Source: Thermaurantimonas aggregans
GTDB taxonomy: Bacteria > Bacteroidota > Bacteroidia > Flavobacteriales > Schleiferiaceae
Direction: 5' to 3'
Assembly (NCBI RefSeq): GCF_003851885.1
Contig: NZ_BHZE01000014.1
Span: 1-64,000 of the forward strand
Length of the DNA: 64,000 nucleotides
In this document: positions 35,344-44,100 of the stretch, piece by piece
Position numbering within the stretch: the first letter of the stretch is position 1
How the letters are laid out: the number at the start of each line of letters is the position of its first letter
Position numbers and translations under genes: made by a program
Notes under the pieces: model-generated
Database searches by the model: none
The model's input: the letters and a program-made list of their open reading frames with translations, nothing else
What the model was told of the DNA's origin: nothing

Positions 35344-37123
35344 TGCCTTGCAGTTTCCGGTTGATAAAATCGCAAATACTTAGTGAAGCATTGAAGTTTT
35401 TGATATTGCGTTTGTTCGGTTCATAGACTTGCATTACTTTTTTAGCCATTTCTTTTGCTTCCTCTTTGGTGGCTTTGTTTTTGGCTCGCAACACAAGTCG
35501 CTCAATTTCAAAATTCATAATTTGAATAATTCTGGTATCTTCGTTCTCTGCCAATAGTTCCATTTCACTTTGCAAAACCGTAATGTAATTGCTGCTGAAA
35601 TGTGTTTCCAAACCCTCTCTTACTTCTCTCATCAGTTCTGAGTACCAAATGTCTTTGCCGTCTTTCATTGCTCTAAACGGTAAAACCGCTTTATGTATCT
35701 CGCCCGATTTTTTGAGTACAGCGATACCGAAACTGTCTTTAGTATCGGTATCTTTAGCTTCTTTTTCCATTCTTCTTGCCCAGTTTAGAACTTCCGTGAG
35801 GGGTGTTTTGTAGTGAGCAATGGCAATGCCTGCCGAAAAGGTCATTTCTTTGTTGTCTGTAATTTGAAACCTGCCATCAGAAATTTTATCACTGACTTGT
35901 GCTTTAAACTGTTCTCGCAGATGCTTCATTACTTCAAAGAGGTAGTGCAAATTCACAAAGCCCAGATAATCATCGCCACCTGCATACACAGTGCGACCTT
36001 TTTTAGTTGTATCAGCACCTAAGCCATCTACATAATTTTTAGCGTAGTCGGCAAAGCTCGAAAGCAAGCCAGAGAGGTGTTTGTGAAAATCGCGTAATTT
36101 ATTTTCCCGGTCAGAGAGGTATTCGCCCGAAAGCCAAGCCCCCATACTGTCGGCATCAAAAAGCAGGATAGCGTAGTATTTGGTGAATTTTAAGCCTTTT
36201 TTTCTGAGTGCATCACGCAGTTTTTTATGGGCTTTTTGGGCAATTTCTAATTGTTGCTTGCAGGGAATATTTTTTGAAGTGAGATTTTCATCATAAAAGA
36301 ACTGTTCATTGAATTGTGTCCAATCTTTTCCTTCTAACTTCAAGCATTTTTCTTGTTCTGCTGCTTTCAAAATATCAAAGATGTCTTCAAAATCTTGAAA
36401 TGCTTTCGGGGCTTCTTGAATGCTTTTGAGTAAGGCAATATCTGTGGTAGAATCAAACGACTTTTTTTTACTGTCAAACGGATAAAATCTTTTGATAAAA
36501 GAAATGGCGGACAAGCCCTCCTTATCATCTATCATATCGCTTTTGATTTGTGCGACATTGGTAGCAAAAGAAGGTAAGGGGGCTCCGTTAAACACCAACG
36601 CATTTTGCTCACCACTCAGAGAGCATTTACGTCCTTGTTCGGGGTATTGGGTGAAGGTACGTGCGTTTTTGACCGCCCCGAGCAATCGGTCTGCATTGTC
36701 GTAGGCGGCTGCATAGTTGTTGTTTTCAACCGGTACGAACACCCAAAAAGTAGAAAAATAGTCTTTGAGTTGGGCTTCAAAGGCTGTTTTGATTTTGGCG
36801 TATTCGGTTGTGCCGATTTTGGTTTCGGCTTTTAGCCTCAAAACTTCTAACTCATCCGCAACGGATTTGGCTATTTTTTTACCCAAGTCTTTTAGTTCTT
36901 GGTCTGTTTTGCTAAAACTGAAAAAAGCCAATAGGCGGTTAGGCATTGACTTGGATATTTTGGAAGGGAAGATAATAGTTCCGCCTTCTCGCGTAATAGC
37001 CTCATATACTTTGCCTACAAAAGCCGAAAGCATACGACTCCCCGCCCACAAATCTTGTGTTTTGCGTGCCTGCGAGATAAAACTCTGCACGGGCGTAAGA
37101 GTGAAAAGGAACAGGTGGGTCAT
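35336..37123 (-). CDS. cmr2: Cas10/Cmr2, type III-B signature subunit, without HD domain
   Basis: A 595-residue Cas10. It begins directly at the first palm (LFLFTLTPVQSFISQARKTQ), which in Cmr2 proteins with an HD domain comes after ~200 residues; no HD nuclease is present. The active Palm has VYAGGDDYLGFVN at ~380-390, and FSAGIAIAHYKTPL follows. So it should make cyclic oligoadenylate but not cut ssDNA. It overlaps cmr1 and cmr3 at its ends. Confidence 0.95.
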   Translation of the reverse strand: MTHLFLFTLTPVQSFISQARKTQDLWAGSRMLSAFVGKVYEAITREGGTIIFPSKISKSMPNRLLAFFSFSKTDQELKDLGKKIAKSVADELEVLRLKAETKIGTTEYAKIKTAFEAQLKDYFSTFWVFVPVENNNYAAAYDNADRLLGAVKNARTFTQYPEQGRKCSLSGEQNALVFNGAPLPSFATNVAQIKSDMIDDKEGLSAISFIKRFYPFDSKKKSFDSTTDIALLKSIQEAPKAFQDFEDIFDILKAAEQEKCLKLEGKDWTQFNEQFFYDENLTSKNIPCKQQLEIAQKAHKKLRDALRKKGLKFTKYYAILLFDADSMGAWLSGEYLSDRENKLRDFHKHLSGLLSSFADYAKNYVDGLGADTTKKGRTVYAGGDDYLGFVNLHYLFEVMKHLREQFKAQVSDKISDGRFQITDNKEMTFSAGIAIAHYKTPLTEVLNWARRMEKEAKDTDTKDSFGIAVLKKSGEIHKAVLPFRAMKDGKDIWYSELMREVREGLETHFSSNYITVLQSEMELLAENEDTRIIQIMNFEIERLVLRAKNKATKEEAKEMAKKVMQVYEPNKRNIKNFNASLSICDFINRKLQGND

Positions 37124-38144
37124 AGTCGCTCAAGATTTAATTTTTCTTGAAGTTTTTCATTGAACTTTTGAGTTGCGGCATCAAATTTTTCTAATACATC
37201 TGTAGGAATAGACTTGCCTTTTTTCAAATTTTCATTGCCTATACCTGACACATACTTATAGGGAACAAATAAGATGTACCCCCTGTATCCTCCATTTTCT
37301 TCATCTAAAAATAAAAAATATGATTTTGAGTGTCTTTCTAAGAAAGAATTACTATCTTGTACGATAGGTGCGGCTATGTATCTCCTTGTATTATAAGTAT
37401 GCCCGTCACCCATATTTTTCCTTGCATGAATATAAGCATCGCCAATGATTTTTAGCGCATTATCGTAAGAACGACTGCTAACTTCTTTTGCACTAAAAAG
37501 CTTTACTGAATCTGAAAGGCTTGTATAATTAGATTTTGAATTATTCGTTTTTAGCAAATTTTTCCATTTTGGTAAACTTTGAGTTATATCTATCTCATTA
37601 TTTTCTTTGTTTTCTACCGCTTTAATAATTTTTATTTTTCCAAAACCATTTCTACTCTTAGCCCCCAATCCGCCTACATAACACATTACTACAAAAGCTT
37701 TAATTACTTCATCCACTTTTGTTTCATTTGTAAATCTTAGACAGATGTCAAACCTTTGTCTTTCATCAAAAAAAGCATGTGTAAATCTGTCACGATAATC
37801 ATAAACACCGTAAGCAAGATAATTCAAGATATTAACAGGCGTATTTCTTGAAAGTGGATAGTTTCCCCTATGTTCAGGGAATTTGTCTTTAGTGCTTGGC
37901 TTTAAAAAATTTTTATCTTTTGGGCAAGTAATCACCACCTTACTCCTCTGAGCAGGTTCAGTCCCCCCAAAAATCTCGCTTTCTTTTGCTTCAATTCTTC
38001 AAGGCTCAAATGCCCGTTCATCGCTCGCCACCAAAATCTCAATGCTCCCTTGATGGATGGTGGTCTCAATTCAGGTACCCTTTGGTCTGCTCCCGAAAGG
38101 AACATTGGTGTGATGGTTTCGCAAGTGAAGGTGATTGTTTTCAT
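37120..38144 (-). pseudogene. cmr1: cmr1 (type III-B RAMP), disrupted by a -1 frameshift
   Basis: The first part reads MKTITFTCETITPMFLSGAD ... PSIKGALRFWWRAMNG, a clear Cmr1 N-terminus, but runs to a TGA at 37932. Moving to the next frame at an A-run (T4 on the plus strand, 37984-37987) restores ESEIFGGTEPAQRSKVVITC and the rest of Cmr1 (GGLGAKSRNGFGKIKI and on to 37120). One missing A would explain the break: with it the gene is exactly 342 codons. This may be a real mutation, tRNA slippage at A-AAG, or an assembly error. The downstream GTG at 37938 is probably not a true start. It is first in the cmr operon and its stop overlaps cmr2. Confidence 0.88.
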
Positions 38145-38237
38145 TCTCTGCAATGATTGAGCGTATATTCTTTATTTTGATTTAATATTTACATAACTCA
38201 TCACAAAAATTATTTTAAAAATCAAATTTTGCAATAT

Positions 38238-39278
38238 TTATTTTTCGGTATTTTCTATGATTCGCGTGTAGCGGTGTAGCATTTTCATGCTTTCGAGCAT
38301 GATTTGTTTTCGAAAATGATCAGGGCTTAAGATCTCAATCTGGCCGCCAAAAGACAATAATTGATTTTTCAACTCTTGATTGATGATGACTTGTAGTTGT
38401 ATCTCGGCACCGTTTTCACTTTCTGATTTCTGAATAATTTTTTGGCTTTGATGGATGGGCTTGGTTCGAATGTAAGGCAATACATTTTTATCAACCCATA
38501 TTCGTATTTTCTCCGGAGTTGCACCTTCAGGGCGCGTCACGCCTACTATGTCTTCAAAATACTCCGTGAAATCGATTTCCGTATTTGGCATGGCTTCCTT
38601 TGTGCTCAGTTCATATGATTCTATTCGATCCACAGCCAGATTCATAATTCTGAGCTCCGGCCGGTGCATGGCTTTGCCAAATACGAACCAGCGGCCGTTA
38701 TAATGGCGCATATGCCAGGGATGAAATTCAAATTGCTGCTTTTCGTCGGTGAAGGGTGCATAGAGTACATCTGCTTTTAGACCTTTCAGCACCGAGTACA
38801 CGATTTTAGGAACGAGTTTTACATTGTGGTAATCTACATTTAAGTCGTAGGTGATTTTATTGTACTGTTTAGCGACGCGTTCTTCGCGCAATTCGGTTAG
38901 GGCAGTAAGTTTTTCAAAGATGTCAGCATCTATTATGGCTTTGAAGTCGCCCAAAGTACTGAAGTAGAGTCGATAGAGCTCTTTGTCGCGTTCGCTGAGC
39001 TGTCGGGTCCAAGAAGCATTTTCTTGAATGTCTGGACTAGCAATTTTGTAGATGATTCTTCGGCCTTTTCGCACTTTATCGACCACGATTTCACCGCCTT
39101 TCTCGATTTCTTCGATGTCGTTGTAGAAAGTCCGGCGGGTGATGGGTTGATAGCCATTTCGCATGAGCCAGGTATTGATTTGTTCGACCACATCCTCTAC
39201 GCAGTATTCGTGAAAAGGGTGCTGAAGTATTTCGACAATCTTCTGCTGACGCTTAAACGCTGGATAAGTTTCTGCCAT
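38238..39278 (-). CDS. WYL-domain transcriptional regulator
   Basis: A 346-residue regulator. Residues ~8-75 are a winged helix-turn-helix (ITRRTFYNDIEEIEKGGEIV). Residues ~150-220 are a WYL-type ligand domain (LKADVLYAPF ... HPWHMRHYNGRWFVFG), and a WCX-like C-terminal part follows. WYL proteins often control CRISPR and other defence operons and may bind nucleic acid or nucleotide ligands. It lies 93 bp upstream of cmr1 on the same strand and is divergent from the HNH cassette. Two abutting palindromes in its promoter (39302-39329) suggest autoregulation. Confidence 0.88.
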   Translation of the reverse strand: MAETYPAFKRQQKIVEILQHPFHEYCVEDVVEQINTWLMRNGYQPITRRTFYNDIEEIEKGGEIVVDKVRKGRRIIYKIASPDIQENASWTRQLSERDKELYRLYFSTLGDFKAIIDADIFEKLTALTELREERVAKQYNKITYDLNVDYHNVKLVPKIVYSVLKGLKADVLYAPFTDEKQQFEFHPWHMRHYNGRWFVFGKAMHRPELRIMNLAVDRIESYELSTKEAMPNTEIDFTEYFEDIVGVTRPEGATPEKIRIWVDKNVLPYIRTKPIHQSQKIIQKSESENGAEIQLQVIINQELKNQLLSFGGQIEILSPDHFRKQIMLESMKMLHRYTRIIENTEK

Positions 39279-39301
39279 ACTGGTTGATTTTATGTTTTTG
39301 T

Positions 39302-39329
39302 TTTCATTAATGAAACAAAAGTACTTTTG
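39302..39329 (-). promoter_or_regulatory. WYL regulator promoter with two abutting palindromes
   Basis: TTTCATTAATGAAA (39302-39315) and CAAAAGTACTTTTG (39316-39329) are two adjoining perfect 14-bp palindromes. The second contains TACTTTTG on both strands; on the minus strand (39316-39323) it lies 37 bp before the WYL gene start. They look like operators overlapping the promoter and start site. Confidence 0.6.
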
Positions 39330-39424
39330 AGATATTCATGACGTAAAGAATATAATTCACTGATAAAGAGATAAAATGAATTAAATTCTTCACATATACG
39401 AAATGTAATTTCATACATAACCTA

Positions 39425-39432
39425 TACTTTTG
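39425..39432 (+). promoter_or_regulatory. Putative promoter -7 element of the HNH cassette
   Basis: TACTTTTG, 59 bp before the HNH gene start. A short inverted repeat GAAAT-gta-ATTTC lies just upstream at 39400-39412. Confidence 0.5.
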
Positions 39433-39491
39433 CGAAGGGTTTTTAAGACCTACGGCAAATAGTTGTTTATCCACCAAAAAAAGCTAAGAAT

Positions 39492-39866
39492 ATGAATACT
39501 AAGAATATGAATAACACAAGTGAAACATTCAAAAATGGAGCGTACGGAGCTAACAATGCTTTTGCTGAACAAGGTAGGCCGATGTACGCAGAAGAGGCTA
39601 CTCACGGTAGTTATGGAGCACTGCTGCTGCACCCAGAGTGGAAAAAGTGCCGTGAACGCATACTGGCTCGCGACTTTCGCAAGTGTAGAAACTGTGGTTC
39701 GCCCGATGAATTAGAAGTTCATCACCGTCAGTATCACTTCTACCTCAGCCAAAATAAGTATGCCGAACCTTGGAACTATCCTGATCATCTGATGATTACG
39801 CTCTGCAAGCGCTGCCATGCTCGTGGGCATCAGCTGTTTCAGGTACCAACTTTTTACGTAGAATAA
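39492..39866 (+). CDS. Small HNH-nuclease-like zinc protein
   Basis: A 124-residue protein. The N-terminal ~45 residues are Asn/Gly-rich. The C-terminal half has C65RNC68, ELEVHH (His77/His78), then LCKRCH (Cys105, Cys108, His109) and His113, the metal-binding and catalytic layout of an HNH (beta-beta-alpha metal) nuclease. It could cut DNA, but HNH-like folds also occur in non-nucleases. It is the first gene of a three-gene plus-strand cassette inside the CRISPR island, divergent from the WYL regulator. Confidence 0.72.
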   Translation: MNTKNMNNTSETFKNGAYGANNAFAEQGRPMYAEEATHGSYGALLLHPEWKKCRERILARDFRKCRNCGSPDELEVHHRQYHFYLSQNKYAEPWNYPDHLMITLCKRCHARGHQLFQVPTFYVE

Positions 39867-39896
39867 TTAATTGTTTAACCTTAAAATCTAACAAGT

Positions 39897-40529
39897 ATGT
39901 CATTTTTTTCAAGATTATTTGGTAAAAAAACAAATGCATCCACCGATCAAAATTTAAGATCTAATGGAGCTGCTGACTCCAATAATTATGGGTCTAATTC
40001 CTACGATGTGCCCCGCGATTTGTTTATCGATGAAAATCCGCCAAAAGGTGCCCAGAATTTCAATGGTAATGAACAGCAAAAACAAAGCGAAATGAGCCAA
40101 AGTTACACCATGCTAAAAGGCATAAGAGCAGTTATCGCTCAATTTAGAGAAGACTTTGATCAAAAAGGATTCGACGATGGTTTAGTGATTCAAGATAGAA
40201 ATTACATGAACAAAGGCATTGAACTCCTCAAGCTTAAGCTACATTCAGTAATTGAACAGTCTCTACTAGATGTGACTAAAGAAATAATTTCATTGGAAAG
40301 TCAAATTCAACAATTTAATGATTTTAATTTATATGATCATGCGAACATATTACTGGGTAAATTGAACAATGTAAAAAAAGAATTGGAGCACATTAAAGAG
40401 TATCAAAATGACCTTCAAGAAGAAGGGAATTGGACGCGTAAATGCCTACTTTCCTATGAAAGAGGTTTTATGAAGGGAATTGTTCATTTACATAAAAATA
40501 ACACCAACAATAGTTATATTTTCAAATAA
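39897..40529 (+). CDS. Uncharacterised protein with coiled-coil C-terminal half
   Basis: A 210-residue protein that I do not recognise. MSFFSRLFGKK is a basic amphipathic start that might touch membranes. Residues ~15-70 are Asn/Ser/Gln-rich and probably disordered. Residues ~75-190 are long charged helices with heptad-like spacing (LLKLKLHSVIEQSLLDVTKE, LNNVKKELEHIKEYQNDLQ). It lies 30 bp after the HNH gene and 32 bp before the DUF4407-like membrane protein gene, so it is probably a partner of both. Confidence 0.7.
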   Translation: MSFFSRLFGKKTNASTDQNLRSNGAADSNNYGSNSYDVPRDLFIDENPPKGAQNFNGNEQQKQSEMSQSYTMLKGIRAVIAQFREDFDQKGFDDGLVIQDRNYMNKGIELLKLKLHSVIEQSLLDVTKEIISLESQIQQFNDFNLYDHANILLGKLNNVKKELEHIKEYQNDLQEEGNWTRKCLLSYERGFMKGIVHLHKNNTNNSYIFK

Positions 40530-40561
40530 AAAAATTGTTTTACTTCTAAATTTCAACAGCC

Positions 40562-41569
40562 ATGAGAAACATTTTATTAAGAATTTCTTCCTTCCTTACA
40601 GGCTACAACTACGATGTTGTAAAAGTGTGTTCACCTGCATTGTCCAGGATTGTTAATACATATACAATTGGCCTTATATTAATAGTTGGAATCTGGTTTT
40701 TCCTGGGCAAATTTTTTTACACGATGTATGTAAATCCACATGAGACTCCTGAGCAGGAAAATATTTCTTACTATGTAGGAGCTTTTGCGGCATTTATGGT
40801 GTTTGTCATTGAGCGGATAATTTTATCAATAGATAAGATTAATAAATGGATAATTATTATTAGATTCATACTTGGAATTTTAATAGCTTTTATAGGTTCC
40901 TTAGTTATAGATCAATTTCTATTTAGAGGTGATATTGAAATCGAAAGGAATAAAGTAAAAGGAGAAAGAATAGATCATTTAGTAGCATCTCGCTCAAAAG
41001 ATTTAAAGGATCAATTGATCAAGTTAGAAGAGGAAAAAAATGCATTGCTGTTAAAGTCAGATTCAATTCAGAAGGAGGTGATGAAAAAACCCTACACACG
41101 AGAAGTTATATTTAAGGAAGAATCAACTGAAAATAATGGCAGTGAAATAAAGGATCAAAAACAAACTGGAAATACGAAGAAAGTACAAATTATTTTGGTA
41201 CCTAATCCTGGTATTGAAATTCTCAAGGAAATAAAAGAAAAAACCGCCTTGATCAATTCACAAATTCAAGAAAGACAAATGAATATGCAACAATTAAGAG
41301 AAAATGTGACGAAAGAAGTAGAAAAATCTTTTGGATTGATAGATGATTTAAAACTTTTATGGAATATGGTTTTTAGTTCTTGGTCATCAGTCATAGTATA
41401 TTTTGTTTTTGCTTTTTTCTTTGTAATAGTTGAACTTTTAATTGTATTAATGAAGTCCGAAAATAATAGAAATGGTGTTGAGGATGAATATCACGAAATT
41501 GTGCGTGAAATATTGAATATCAATCGAATGAACCGAACGAGAGATACTTTAAATAAAGTGTTGAATTAA
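40562..41569 (+). CDS. DUF4407-like membrane protein with long cytosolic coiled coil
   Basis: A 335-residue protein. Three membrane helices lie at ~30-55 (TIGLILIVGIWFFLGKFFY), ~68-88 (AAFMVFVIERIILSID) and ~94-118 (IIIIRFILGILIAFIGSLVI). A charged coiled coil (~120-265) and a fourth helix at ~275-300 (VIVYFVFAFFFVIVELLIVL) follow. The VIERIILSID...RFILGILIAF layout resembles DUF4407. Function unknown. It is last in the cassette and ends at a strong hairpin shared with the convergent helicase gene. A role in membrane-linked defence is a guess from context. Confidence 0.72.
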   Translation: MRNILLRISSFLTGYNYDVVKVCSPALSRIVNTYTIGLILIVGIWFFLGKFFYTMYVNPHETPEQENISYYVGAFAAFMVFVIERIILSIDKINKWIIIIRFILGILIAFIGSLVIDQFLFRGDIEIERNKVKGERIDHLVASRSKDLKDQLIKLEEEKNALLLKSDSIQKEVMKKPYTREVIFKEESTENNGSEIKDQKQTGNTKKVQIILVPNPGIEILKEIKEKTALINSQIQERQMNMQQLRENVTKEVEKSFGLIDDLKLLWNMVFSSWSSVIVYFVFAFFFVIVELLIVLMKSENNRNGVEDEYHEIVREILNINRMNRTRDTLNKVLN

Positions 41570-41579
41570 AAAAGCTAAT

Positions 41580-41606
41580 GGCCGGTGATCGATAGCGATC
41601 CCGGCC
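41580..41606. terminator. Strong hairpin between the convergent cassette and helicase genes
   Basis: GGCCGG (41580-41585) pairs with CCGGCC (41601-41606), with an inner GATCG/CGATC stem. On the minus strand a T-run follows after a few bases, so it fits best as the helicase-operon terminator; on the plus strand the T-tract is weak. Confidence 0.75.
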
Positions 41607-41612
41607 CATTTA

Positions 41613-44084
41613 TTACTCCCAAATACTATCTATATTTTGACGAAAAACATTGTAAGCTACTGTATATCCATCTTTATTTGACTGTCCGAACTGAATAGCG
41701 GCTACCTGACCTCTATCCACTATATTTTTAAATCGCAGGATTGAATCTTGACTGAAACGATTCACCTCTACTAAGACCATCTGATCGCTGATTTTAAATG
41801 CAAAATATTTTTCACCCAATTTTGATTTTATATTTTCTGGAAACAAAAATTCAATATTTATTTCATCAGGTAATTTTATAAAGTTTCGTAGTAAATTTTC
41901 TAAAGTTTCTTCATAGTAATAACTAATATTGTAAATAGTGCCACTAAAAATCTTTCCCAATGTAAAAAATAGAGGATGTTTTATTCCCGTGCTTCTTTTC
42001 AGTGCATTTGGAAATAGAAACACATGTTCTTTAGCTCGCGTAATGGCTGTGTACAACCATCTAAGATCATCAACTCTCAGATTTGTAAGTAATACATTCT
42101 CCCATTCACTGCCTTGTGCTTTATGGCATGTAAAAGCATAGGCATATTTTACATATAAAGAATTTATGTATTGATCAGTATTTATTAAATTGTTAACATA
42201 GTCAATAAATTCCTCATAATGATTATGGATGATTTCTCTTTGCTCTTTCAAGTTTAGAACTTTTTCTCCTTTTATTTCTGCACAAAATTTAAATTTTGCT
42301 CTGTCTATAAAATATTTATAATTGATCAGGCGTTGATTTATGATAAATCGATTACTTCTAGATTGATGTCCTTTGTCAAAAAGACTAATCAGGTCAAAAT
42401 CCTCTGTATTGTCAAGTATACATTTTACGTTAATAATTTCTTTTGAATTTGATAGATGAACATCTAAGTCGAAAAAGGGCAGAATTACACCAATTTGAAA
42501 ACGAAAATAGTACACATACACTAATTCGCTCTTTTTAAAATTATTTACATAAAGTATATCACCATTGTAAATTTCATATTTGTAATTGTTTTGTACAGAA
42601 ATCAACCGTTCATTACTATTGAAAATATCTTTGTAATTAAAGGAAACCCTTATATTATGATTACAAAAATCAGCAGCATTATTGCTTAATGTTACAACAG
42701 CTACACTGTTATTTTTGGAGTAAATACTTTTAAATATGTTAATTAAAGTGTCCAAATCACTGTAATCCAAAGTTATATTTTTTTCAAACCGAACGGAGTT
42801 GTATTTTCTATATTCCGAAATCAATGATGGTAATGTTATTTTTTGAGAAGTGCCTTCATTAATTTCTTGAATTTTATTACGTAAGAAAAGTGAAAATTCT
42901 AAAATGCTGTTTTCTCCTTTAAAACGATGTGGTGTATATAATTCATACATCATCGTATTTAGTTTATATTTATCTTCTATAAAATTTGGAATTAGCGCAT
43001 AGGGTTGAGTTGATTCGATGGGAGGCAATTGGTAAATATCTCCTATAAAAATTAATTTTAAGGCTTTTTCCTTGCATATTTTCAATAGGTCATTTAATGT
43101 AAATCCTGTACAATTTACATATACTCTTCCCTTTTTCTTATATTCATCTACTTTCTTTTTAATTTCATCATCATCTAATAAATCACTAAGCATACTTGAC
43201 TCATCAACGATACCTAAATGATTTCCAAAATCACTTTTCAGTTTTGTCATAGTGATTAATGAAAATTCTGCTTCGTCCGAATCAATGATTGATGAATTGG
43301 AACTCTGTAATTCTTTGTTTATAGAAATTCCTAAATTCATTTTATAAATCTTTTTGTGCAATGTGGTAGATTTATACCCGGTTCTTTCCTCTATATTTCT
43401 ACTGGCTTTGCCGGTAGGAGCCATTAATGCTGCTGATTCTTCCTTGAAAAGTTCATTAAGCATTTTTATGACATACTTTACAAGTGATGTTTTACCAGTG
43501 CCAGCAGCTCCTCTTAAGATAAATATCCGATATTCTGGAGATTTCATGAACGTAAAAAGCATCTCCAAAGCTTCTTTTTGCTCTTCACTAAGCTGATCTT
43601 CTATTGAAGAAAAAAATTTTTTAAATTCTTCGTCGTTTATTTGTTTTTTTTCTGTTTCTAAAAGTACTTTGAAGTTAAATACGGTAGCTATTTGAGCCAT
43701 CAAGGCAAGTAAATCACTGTCGTTATTTATTGTTGGTTCCTCTGAGCTTTTATTGAGCTTTTGATATAATATTTTTAATAGTCTGCTTGTGGGTGTAGTT
43801 TCGGGTTGGTAAGCTATTTTGAAGTAAGAAAAGATTCTTCTGTCTTTTAAACGTATGACAAAGCGACCACTCAAGAGTTGTTCGGTCTCTGGATTTTCTG
43901 AGCCGTCACATGCATAATAAATTACCTCTGCTTTTGGTATAAGGCTAGTGAGCAAAGTGGCGACCATATTCTCACCTAATTGATCACTCAGAAATAATCC
44001 TGCATTTTGCACACCTTCGTAAAATGCAGCATTAAGTGATTGCTTTTCTTTTTCGACTACTTCGTAGATAAAAAGTTTCTTCAT
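41613..44084 (-). CDS. SF1B (RecD/Pif1-like) helicase in the CARF effector operon
   Basis: An 823-residue helicase. The N-terminal ~165 residues match nothing I know. Motif I RGAAGTGKTS is at ~195, motif II GIVDESSM at ~295, motif III GDIYQLPPI at ~350, and the C-terminal RecA-like domain carries AFTCHKAQGSEWENV (~658) and YTAITRAKEHVFL (~682), like RecD2 and Pif1 5'-3' helicases. The last ~140 residues are a separate unknown domain. The ATG at 44084 lies 16 bp after the previous stop; a longer reading would overlap that gene. It is the last gene of the Card1-Csx1 operon. A link between cOA effectors and DNA unwinding is inferred only from position. Confidence 0.85.
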   Translation of the reverse strand: MKKLFIYEVVEKEKQSLNAAFYEGVQNAGLFLSDQLGENMVATLLTSLIPKAEVIYYACDGSENPETEQLLSGRFVIRLKDRRIFSYFKIAYQPETTPTSRLLKILYQKLNKSSEEPTINNDSDLLALMAQIATVFNFKVLLETEKKQINDEEFKKFFSSIEDQLSEEQKEALEMLFTFMKSPEYRIFILRGAAGTGKTSLVKYVIKMLNELFKEESAALMAPTGKASRNIEERTGYKSTTLHKKIYKMNLGISINKELQSSNSSIIDSDEAEFSLITMTKLKSDFGNHLGIVDESSMLSDLLDDDEIKKKVDEYKKKGRVYVNCTGFTLNDLLKICKEKALKLIFIGDIYQLPPIESTQPYALIPNFIEDKYKLNTMMYELYTPHRFKGENSILEFSLFLRNKIQEINEGTSQKITLPSLISEYRKYNSVRFEKNITLDYSDLDTLINIFKSIYSKNNSVAVVTLSNNAADFCNHNIRVSFNYKDIFNSNERLISVQNNYKYEIYNGDILYVNNFKKSELVYVYYFRFQIGVILPFFDLDVHLSNSKEIINVKCILDNTEDFDLISLFDKGHQSRSNRFIINQRLINYKYFIDRAKFKFCAEIKGEKVLNLKEQREIIHNHYEEFIDYVNNLINTDQYINSLYVKYAYAFTCHKAQGSEWENVLLTNLRVDDLRWLYTAITRAKEHVFLFPNALKRSTGIKHPLFFTLGKIFSGTIYNISYYYEETLENLLRNFIKLPDEINIEFLFPENIKSKLGEKYFAFKISDQMVLVEVNRFSQDSILRFKNIVDRGQVAAIQFGQSNKDGYTVAYNVFRQNIDSIWE

Positions 44085-44100
44085 TTTTTTTAGTTTTTTT

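Noticed and set aside
37984-37987. Programmed -1 frameshift as the sure explanation for cmr1
   Set aside because: The site permits single-tRNA slippage at A-AAG, but it lacks a full heptamer and no stimulatory structure was evident, so it is kept only as an alternative.
37932-38153. A separate 73-residue protein ahead of Cmr1
   Set aside because: Its sequence is the Cmr1 N-terminus and it is cut only by the frameshift; the TTG at 38153 is less likely than the ATG at 38144.
41580-41606. Hairpin considered as a transposon end or attachment site
   Set aside because: It lies between convergent gene ends with a nearby T-run, as expected of a terminator, and no second copy was seen.
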